Assembly (NCBI GenBank): GCA_012934845.2
Contig: WNNJ02000969.1
Location: 27,893 to 91,892, forward strand
Origin: Pomphorhynchus laevis
Taxonomy: Eukaryota; Acanthocephala; Palaeacanthocephala; Echinorhynchida; Pomphorhynchidae
Reading direction: 5' to 3'
Length of the DNA: 64,000 nt
The stretch's first letter is position 1, and the number at the start of each line of letters is the position of its first letter. Shown in pieces: positions 58,013 to 64,000 of this stretch. Position numbers and translations under genes: made by a program. Below the pieces are notes generated by a model. The model did not search any database. It saw only the letters and a list, made by a program, of their open reading frames with translations, and was not told where the DNA came from.

Positions 58013-58196
58013 GTGTTAGGTAGTGCATTTCTAGGGTGTTATGTGGTGCATTTCTAGGGTGTTATGTGGTGCATTTCTAGTGTGTTAAATGGTGCATTTC
58101 TAGGGTGTTAGGTGGTGCATTTCTAGTGTGTTAAATGGTGCATTACTAGGGTGTTAGATTGCGCATTTTCAGGGTGTTAGATGGTGCATTTCAAGT
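58013..58196 (+). repeat. Minisatellite, 23-bp unit, eight copies
   Basis: gtgttaggtggtgcatttct-agg and variants repeat exactly every 23 bp from 58013 to 58196. Two alternating end types (agg, agt) suggest pairwise duplication (46-bp steps). Confidence 0.85.
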
Positions 58197-59339
58197 GTGT
58201 TATTTATCTGAATATAGATCCGTGTTCGATTTCATTTAGTTGAATTTAAAAATCACGGAATTCATTGATCTGCTCGAATTTAAAATAGAAACGCCATTAC
58301 TGAATATGAGCGTCTCTATAATCAACGTGACGAAGCACCAACCGCATTGATTGTGCTACTGCAAATTAATTTCCATCAAATTCTGCATTACGGCTCGAAG
58401 AACGATTTTTTAAATAAATTATTTTCTGAATTCTTTATTTTCCAAATTAACATAATAATTGCATATTTTATGATTTTTTTAGTGATAATAATTAGTGATT
58501 GATACTATTTTGAGACTTGTTATTTGTCCTCACTGCTATCTTTCAGTGGTGGAGGTAAAAACAATGCAATTTTACATTAAAAACATGATTAAAAAGTATA
58601 TTAAATTATGTCTTGATTTATTCTTGAACGTATAGTTGAAATCATTAGCTTTTTTTGCTTGTTATCTTTTCAGGTAAAAATCCCTTGTCGATTTTTCTTT
58701 GAGCTGAGTGCAATCGAATATGTGGTTCACGTATGCACATGGTTTTGGAATATAATACTTAACCAGAAATTCAGGAATTTTGTTTTTACGGAGCATATCT
58801 TATCATAATAGCCATGAAGCGAGGCTGTTAGTGAGGCCAACGACCGTTTCGCGTAACATGGTTCACCCCAAGTTTTCTACACTATAATTGGTGTTGTGAT
58901 AAACTTAGGTATTACTACTTTTATCTTAATCCAATTATTGTGCTATGTGGAGTTCAAAAGCCGTTGTTGCCGGTAAATTCATTTTATCTCGTAGTTATGA
59001 ACATTGCGGTAATATATCATAAATTGTTGCGACGTGGGACGAATGACAATGCGTCCAGACTCCATTCACATATTTCACGAATTTCCATACAACTTACTAA
59101 TTTCTTTTTCAGGCAAATAGCAATAGCCACTTTGCAACATTGATTTTTAATGTACCGAGTCCAAATAAGTCGCGATGTGAGCGAAGTTAGCATAATTTGT
59201 CTCGGGTTGATAATATACCGCCCTTGCAAAATTGTATCACCTTTGTCTTTTTTCAATGCGTCTTCGAGGATTTTTTAAGGATTAAACAGCTAATGGACAG
59301 GCTTCTAGCGATATAGACATTATAAGTAGATCGTCTGCT
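58197..59339. other. Intron, unassigned
   Basis: No exon or repeat family recognised. Small frames at 58940-59143 (+) and 59256-59017 (-) overlap and lack domains. Confidence 0.35.
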
Positions 59340-60060
59340 TACAATATAATTTGATATGATATTGTAAGGGCTCACATGCCAGTTTGGTGGATATCCAGGT
59401 ATTCGTCCTAACGGAGTGCGAGATACGGTTTTCCATGCAGCTGAATCAGTAGGAATACATGTAGAGCGTGAAACACTGTCGGAGACTTAAGGGAGTGGCC
59501 AATGGACATCCTCCTTTATGAAAATACACCAGAAGCTGTTGATTTCGCGGTTACAAACCCACAGCAGTAATCATATTTGTCGAAAGCCAGCACTGAGGCG
59601 TCGTATGCTGCAGAGGACTATGCTATGCAAGTCAAAGTGTGGAAATACCGTCACAAAATGGGGCCAAATGGCTTTACGTTTACCCCTGATGTTGTTAAAA
59701 CGTATGGGGATGGAACACAGAGGGTTTGAATTTCATTCGCAAAATATCATGCTACCTTGCTGCCCGCCAAAATGTTCCTTATTTGAAAGTAGCTGAAGAA
59801 TTATTCCAGCGAATATCCGTAGCCCTCGTGAAAGGAAACGCCAAATCACTCTTGAAGAGCATTTCAGACGAGGATTCGTGGTGGGCAGAGGTAACGTTGA
59901 ATGTTCAGAGGATGCTCAATGCCGATATTCTATGGACAAGGATTTGTCGGACTCTGAAAAAGATTTCGTACGCTTCGATGATCTTGCTTAATATCGACGT
60001 ATATGGGACGTTAGTGCTGCTGATGACCTGCACGCGACAAGCCGCGCCCATTTGAGCGAT
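59340..60060 (+). mobile_element. LINE C-terminal domain remnant (putative PD-(D/E)XK)
   Basis: Across three frames the + strand reads GGYPGIRPNGVRDTVFHAAE, LREWPMDILLYENTPEAVDF then AVTNPQQ, SYLSKASTEASYAAEDYAMQ-VKVWKYRHKMGPNGFTF and TPDVVKTYGDGTQ. It continues TEGLNFIRKISCYLAARQNV-PYLKVAEELFQRISVALVKG-NAKSLLKSIS to about 59870. The FAVT-P-Q, A...Y...K-KY and V-T-(Y/F)-G order matches the minus-strand element at 33870-33670, so this is the nuclease-like tail of the same LINE family, 5' truncated. At least two frame changes and stops. Confidence 0.6.
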
Positions 60061-60444
60061 CACATTGATGTCGACGACACGTTGGATGTCCGATCCGTCA
60101 CATCGGTCGACTCACATGTTAGCGCGATTGGTTACCAGCTGCAGAGTACTGCGAAAAACTGATTTACTCTTGTTATTTTCCTTAATATATAATTATTTTA
60201 TTTGTTGTTTGAAACAACAAATAAATAAAGAACTCGAACATTACTAGTCAAAAACAGAAAACATTAATAATATTTTATATTTAACTGTTTTATTAATTTT
60301 TGTTGTGCACACTCGTGAGTGCTATTTATCGCTTCATGCAATTTTCGCGATGTTACACACAACGCATTTTTACACATGAAAACGCTTTTTAAATTTTATT
60401 GGACATTTTACTTGAATTAAAATTGATATTTTCAATTTTACTAG
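60061..60444. other. LINE 3' flank and intron
   Basis: Less AT-rich to about 60165 (still LINE-like), then AT-rich intron with a tgttgtttgaaacaaca hairpin at about 60202. Ends in acceptor tttactag at 60444. Confidence 0.4.
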
Positions 60445-60794
60445 AGCGTTTGGTCGAAGCACAGATGTTTGATGATTCACGTGATGTGACAAGTGGTGCT
60501 TCATTTGCATATCAACCACCACCAATAGGAGATTTTGGTTATGGACCATCTGGCCACGTATCTCATCAAATCAGCTATAATGATGCTGAATCTTGGGATA
60601 CTAGTGGTCAAGTTACAGGAATAGGTGCACCTATTGGAAGTGGAACAAACAATCTTCAAATGAACGCAATGGCTGGTGGTGTTGCTGGGGTTGATTATGA
60701 ACTTAGTAATATTAACACATTAACAATGACACCAAATGGAAAATATGCCATTGTGGGACAGTCTCAAGGACCTCCTCAGATATGGGATGCTCAG
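60445..60794 (+). CDS. Cytoplasmic exon leading into a WD40 repeat
   Basis: 350 bp, phase 1 in and phase 0 out (CAG|gtacgc). Codes ERLVEAQMFDDSRDVTSGAS, then a Gly-rich linker (PPPIGDFGYGPSGH, GIGAPIGSGTNN, AMAGGVAGVDYE), and finally LSNINTLTMTPNGKYAIVGQ-SQGPPQIWDAQ. The last 30 residues have the WD40 signature: hydrophobic strand, TPNGKYAIVG (as S-PDG-xxI-SG) and IWDA. Further blades should follow past the window's annotated exons. The open frame continues past the donor, but without similarity to a propeller. The propeller could act as a scaffold; no partner can be inferred. Confidence 0.75.
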
Positions 60795-61016
60795 GTACGC
60801 TCTTATATTTATCCACTTCGATATTCAATACTAAATTTGTATTGTAAAATCATTACTTATTGTAAACAAATATTGTCAACAAGTATTTGCTAACTTTATA
60901 GAATAATATTTAATATAATATAATATTATATTATTAATAATATAATATTATATTATATCATTAGTAATATAATAATATTTAATATTTATTAAAATTATTA
61001 TTAATAAATAATTTTT
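60795..61016. other. Intron, AT-rich
   Basis: taatata microsatellite at 60900-60990. No gene. Confidence 0.45.
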
Positions 61017-61330
61017 GAAATATAGAAATATCGATTATTGAAATATTGGATTATAAGCAAATAAATCACAATGTTTCCTCGCCTTCTAACAAAAATTATT
61101 GGATAATTATTGTTAAATAATTATTTAATAATTATATTTATAATTATTTTTAAATAGTTGATATTGATCCATTATTGATAAATAATTATTGGAGCTGGAT
61201 AAAAGTACCGGAAATTAAGGTAATTTTCTGAAGATGCTATTAGTAGTTAGTGAAATAATTTCTTCCTTTGTGATAAAACATTGTGATTTATTTGCTTATA
61301 ATCCAATATTTCAATAATCGATATTTCTAT
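61017..61330. repeat. Foldback with a hammerhead-like copy in its loop
   Basis: 61020-61075 (atagaaatatcgattattga...tcacaatgttt) is inverted relative to about 61267-61333. Inside lie attattggagctggata (61183) and a decayed core at 61228-61255 (CTGAAGA, GCTA...TTAGT, GAAA), the same subtype as at 3150 and 3605. One foldback therefore appears to have inserted into, or grown around, another. Confidence 0.5.
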
Positions 61331-61538
61331 ATTACAATATTTCTATATTTCAATAATATTTCGACAATATTTCTATAAACCAATATTTCAATAATTTGGT
61401 TATAATCCAATATTCCAATAATTATGTAAAATTTATTGTTACAAATTTTAAATCACTACTGAGGTCATCACCAGGAGCATAACAATGTGCACATTACTTT
61501 TTTACCTTAAAAAATTGAGAAGTAATTAACATACAACC

Positions 61539-61574
61539 CTGAAGATGACGTGCCGTAGTGCCGTCGAAATATTG
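61539..61574 (+). ncRNA. Hammerhead-ribozyme-like motif, long stem II
   Basis: CTGAAGA (61539-61545), T, stem II GACG (61547-61550) with CGTC (61562-61565), GAAA (61566-61569), then TATTG. AUAU overlapping the last A of GAAA is self-complementary. The following words (ttggattt..., tcaaatattcctgtttcctcg) also occur in the foldback at 61050-61085, linking the two. Confidence 0.45.
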
Positions 61575-61739
61575 GATTTTTGTAATCAAATATTCCTGTT
61601 TCCTCGCCTTCTTGTAATAATTCGGATTGGAAGCGAATTTTCTCTGTAATTAATGTTTTATTAAATTCGAATAAAATAATAAAATATAAAATAATAAATA
61701 AATTTTATTAATTTCTTAATTTTTTATTGAATTTGAATT

Positions 61740-61935
61740 TTAGTTTGTCCAGTATCAAATTTCATGGATCATAAATAATATGCTTTGTATTAAAATAAAG
61801 TGTATAATTCGAATAAGATACTGGATAATTATATCAGAGGAAATACGGCATTAGCATGTATATGGACACGCTGATATGCTGGGTAAAGGAATAGGTGCCG
61901 AAACCTGATAACTAATGACCTCTAATCCTTATTCT
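61740..61935 (+). mobile_element. Penelope-like 3' end, + strand
   Basis: catggatcataaataatatg (61763) parallels the end of the RT frame (WMDNKYTLY) at 62700-62665 on the minus strand. It is followed by the shared terminal segment: gcattagcatgtatatgg, gaaacctgataac, ctctaatccttattct. Confidence 0.5.
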
Positions 61936-61994
61936 TATAAAATTTTGTAGATTATTAATATAAAATGCACGTCCCGATATTTGTTTTCTAACGG

Positions 61995-62450
61995 ATAATG
62001 TTAATTAATTATTCAATTAATGATAATTTAATGTTTAGTTTAGTTTTAATTTAGTTTTTACACAATTCTGAACAAATTCATATTCTATAAAGCTTAAAAA
62101 CAAGTTAGCTATAATTGGGCTACTATTACCACCCATTGGAACACCTTTTACTTGTCTAAATATAGATGCCCCTACTTTTAAATAATATTTTATATTATAT
62201 GGTATGCATGAATGCTCATGCAAAAATATGTTTCTTGTAAATTTAAATATGTCATCTTTACGATATAAATTAATAGTAGTTTTAGTTAATGTTAATTTAA
62301 TGTTCATATCTAGATATACACCTTCTTTATCATTAATATTGGTTTTGTTAAGAATAAGGCCCTTTGGATAAATGTGCTCACTAATTGAATAAAAATTGCT
62401 AGAAGTAAATACACATATATCATCATTATATCGAAAATTTTTTAAATATT
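61995..62450 (-). mobile_element. Penelope-like RT fragment
   Basis: Minus strand 62450-62280 has SSNFYSISEHIYPKGLILNK-like and MNIKLTLTKTTINLYRKDDI. 62280-62190 has FKFTRNIFLHEHSCIPYNIK. It then joins an RT block from another part (YLKVGASIFRQVKGVPMGGN, SSPIIANLFLSFIEYEFVQN, 62185-62060). In an intact RT the GVPMGGN block comes before SNNFYSISEQIYP, so this copy is rearranged. Confidence 0.65.
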
Positions 62451-62529
62451 ATTCTGTTTAAATTGTCACTAATTGAATAAAAATTATTACTCTTTATAAC
62501 TACAATATATCTGTATATTGTAGTATTTA

Positions 62530-62980
62530 AGAATTAGAGATCATCAGGAGGAACTGCTATGCTATCAGGTTTCGACCCCTAACTCCTCTACCCAACATAG
62601 CAGCGGGGCCAAATACATGCTAATGATGTATTTCCTCTGAAATAACTATCTAGTATCTTATTCTAATATAAAGTATATTTATTATCCATCCATAAAAATT
62701 TGCCACTTAAGAGTTTAAATTTATTCTTTATATTATTGTGTTGATTTATATATTTTACTATTTTCTGCTTGATGTTATTTTTATAGTAACCTAGTTTAAA
62801 ATATGTATCTATTAAATTATTTAAATGATTTTGAAGAAAGCCAATATCATTACATATTGTTGCAATTCTTAAAATTTCATTATTTAATGTATTATATTTT
62901 ATATTATATGGTATGCATGAATGCTCATGCAAAAATATGTTTCTTGTAAATTTAAATGAATTAAAGTCACACATGTTGGG
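62530..62980 (-). mobile_element. Penelope-like RT C-terminus plus terminal segment
   Basis: 62974-62663 reads FKFTRNIFLHEHSCIPYNIK, YNTLNNEILRIATICNDIGF, LQNHLNNLIDTYFKLGYYKN and NIKQKIVKYINQHNNIKNKF-KLLSGKFLWMDNKYTLY-stop. This is the intact C-terminal third. 62655-62530 is the structured segment, with ctgctatg/catagcag arms around gaaacctgatag. Confidence 0.7.
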
Positions 62981-63410
62981 TAACTAATAGCATCAGCCAA
63001 ATCGTTATTCAATGCTTTATTTACAGAAATGACATTGTAGTACAAATCATTCACATATAGTTTCAGAAATCTTAAATAGACAAAGTGAATCCACAAAATA
63101 TAAAGAACACTAAATTACCTTTGTTTCTGTACATTAACTTGCTCAGTTATCTCAAAAGTAACATCATTCTGTGGGTAACTGATGATGCGACAGTCTGCAC
63201 AAAAAAGTGCACTGTCTTTTTGTAGCTAAAAATCATATAATAAAGAGAATAAATTATCAGTCATCAGATATAAGGTTTCGAATATCAGGTTTCGTCACCT
63301 ATTTCTCAAACCAGCACAACTGCGGAGTCGAATAAAATACATAAATACATAAGTTATTTGTATTATTTTCATTTGTTAAAGTAAAATATCTTAATGATTA
63401 AAATATCTTG
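62981..63410. other. Spacer with another Penelope-like terminal segment
   Basis: 63240-63335 on the minus strand repeats the gaaacctgatat...ctgatgac motif of the terminal segment. About 62950-63120 is unassigned. Confidence 0.4.
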
Positions 63411-63835
63411 AAATATCATGAAAATTTATATATTTTACTATTTTCTGTTTGATTTTATTTTTAAATATGTATCTATTAAATTATTTAAATGATTTTGAAG
63501 AAAGCCAATATCATTACATATTGTTGCAATTCTTAAAATTTCATTATTTAATGTATTATATTTTATATTATATGGTATGCATGAATGCTCATGCAAAAAT
63601 ATGTTTCTTGTAAATTTAAATATGTCATCTTTACGATATAAATTAATAGTAGTTTTAGTTAATGTTAATTTAATGTTCATATCTAGATATACACCTTCTT
63701 TATCATTAATATTGGTTTTGTTAAGAATAAGGCTTTCTGGATAAATTTGTTCACTAATTGAATAAAAATTATTACTCTTTATAACTACAATATATCTGTA
63801 TATTGTAGTTATATAATATAATGGTATACCCATTT
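63411..63835 (-). mobile_element. Penelope-like RT fragment
   Basis: 63833-63438 is one open frame: VVIKSNNFYSISEQIYPESL, ILNKTNINDKEGVYLDMNIK, LTLTKTTINLYRKDDIFKFT and RNIFLHEHSCIPYNIKYNTL-NNEILRIATICNDIGFLQNH. It shares its 5' edge (attactctttataactacaa) with the copy near 62490. The + strand segment 63840-63935 is again the terminal motif (ctgctatg...ccgaaactgata). Confidence 0.7.
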
Positions 63836-64000
63836 GTCAACTATCCATTTGCCCCGCTGCTATGTTGTGTCGATGAAAATAAGCCGAAACTGATAACATA
63901 GCAGTTCATCACGATAACATCCAATCCTTATTTTGATTAAAAATTAAAAATAATGATAAATTAAAATTTAAAAATTAAATAATAAATAATTACATGTTGC

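Larger units (their letters stand above)
5029..60794 (+). other. Span of a host gene: EGF-repeat / transmembrane / WD40 protein (both ends open)
   Basis: At least fourteen EGF-like exons, one TM exon, two linker exons and one WD40-start exon lie in order on the + strand. Every clear EGF exon starts with two bases that complete a codon begun by G or another single base and ends one base into a codon before a GT donor, so all are phase 1-1 and can be joined, duplicated or skipped without changing frame. The last exon enters in phase 1 and leaves in phase 0 (CAG|gtacgc). The signal peptide and upstream EGF exons should lie before the window, and the remaining WD40 blades after it. EGF modules outside followed by one TM helix imply a type I surface protein with a cytosolic propeller. 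I do not recognise a named orthologue. Introns hold most of the mobile elements listed here. That all exons belong to one gene is inference from order, strand and phase. Confidence 0.6.

Noticed and set aside
62530-62640. A canonical hammerhead ribozyme in the Penelope-like terminal segment
   Set aside because: CTGATGA and GAAAC are present but in an order that leaves no room for stem I, so the fold is not convincing.

Overview
The window looks like invertebrate metazoan genomic DNA: strongly AT-rich, with small GT-AG exons, some very short introns (40, 50, 63, 73 and 92 bp) beside very long repeat-filled ones, LINEs and Penelope-like retroelements. There is no operon structure, no RBS-led gene and no rRNA or tRNA gene that I can support. 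A nematode or another small invertebrate is possible, but the sequence does not decide the phylum.

One host gene on the + strand appears to run through almost the whole window and past both ends. It is a string of short phase-1/phase-1 exons, each coding one EGF-like module of about 31-42 residues: 5029, 9686, 9838, 14809, 14961, 18742, 18894, 32027, 32398, 37952, 38120, 38921, 43680 and 55164. An exon with a transmembrane helix follows (55361-55675), then two small Gly/Ala-rich exons (55716, 55912). The last is a 350-bp exon (60445-60794) ending in what looks like the first blade of a WD40 propeller. The predicted product is a type I membrane protein with an EGF-repeat ectodomain and a cytoplasmic WD40 region. 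Decayed or divergent EGF exons lie at 25132, about 31692, 46871 and 48347.

The introns hold mobile-element remains. (1) 784-2110: a minus-strand LINE RT remnant. (2) 6052-18992: three tandem units of about 3.9, 5.1 and 3.9 kb, each with the same RT remnant (GVQQGDPLG family) plus the same pair of EGF exons. (3) The same broad LINE family recurs at 22130-23330 (+), 33060-34620 (-), 36530-37790 (+) and 59340-60060 (+). (4) 29640-31680: a minus-strand CR1/L2-like LINE with endonuclease and partial RT; shorter related copies lie at 3987-4820 (+) and 28087-28915 (-). (5) Another LINE RT lies at 35100-36480 (-). (6) Penelope-like RT pieces lie at 5990-6051, 48560-50360, 52310-53085 and 61740-63835.

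Two features stand out. At 39674-42889 a 162-bp segment of a GIY-YIG endonuclease domain has been amplified to 19 exactly spaced copies with a 7-monomer (1134-bp) higher-order repeat, while unique N- and C-terminal parts of the domain remain on either side. Scattered foldback elements (3150-3310, 3605-3765, 44225-44660, 44889-44920, 56704-56908, 57123-57343, 61017-61330, 61539-61574) carry a hammerhead-ribozyme-like core: CTGANGA, stem II, GAAA, then a tiny self-complementary stem III. All calls come from reading the sequence by eye; no search or alignment was run.
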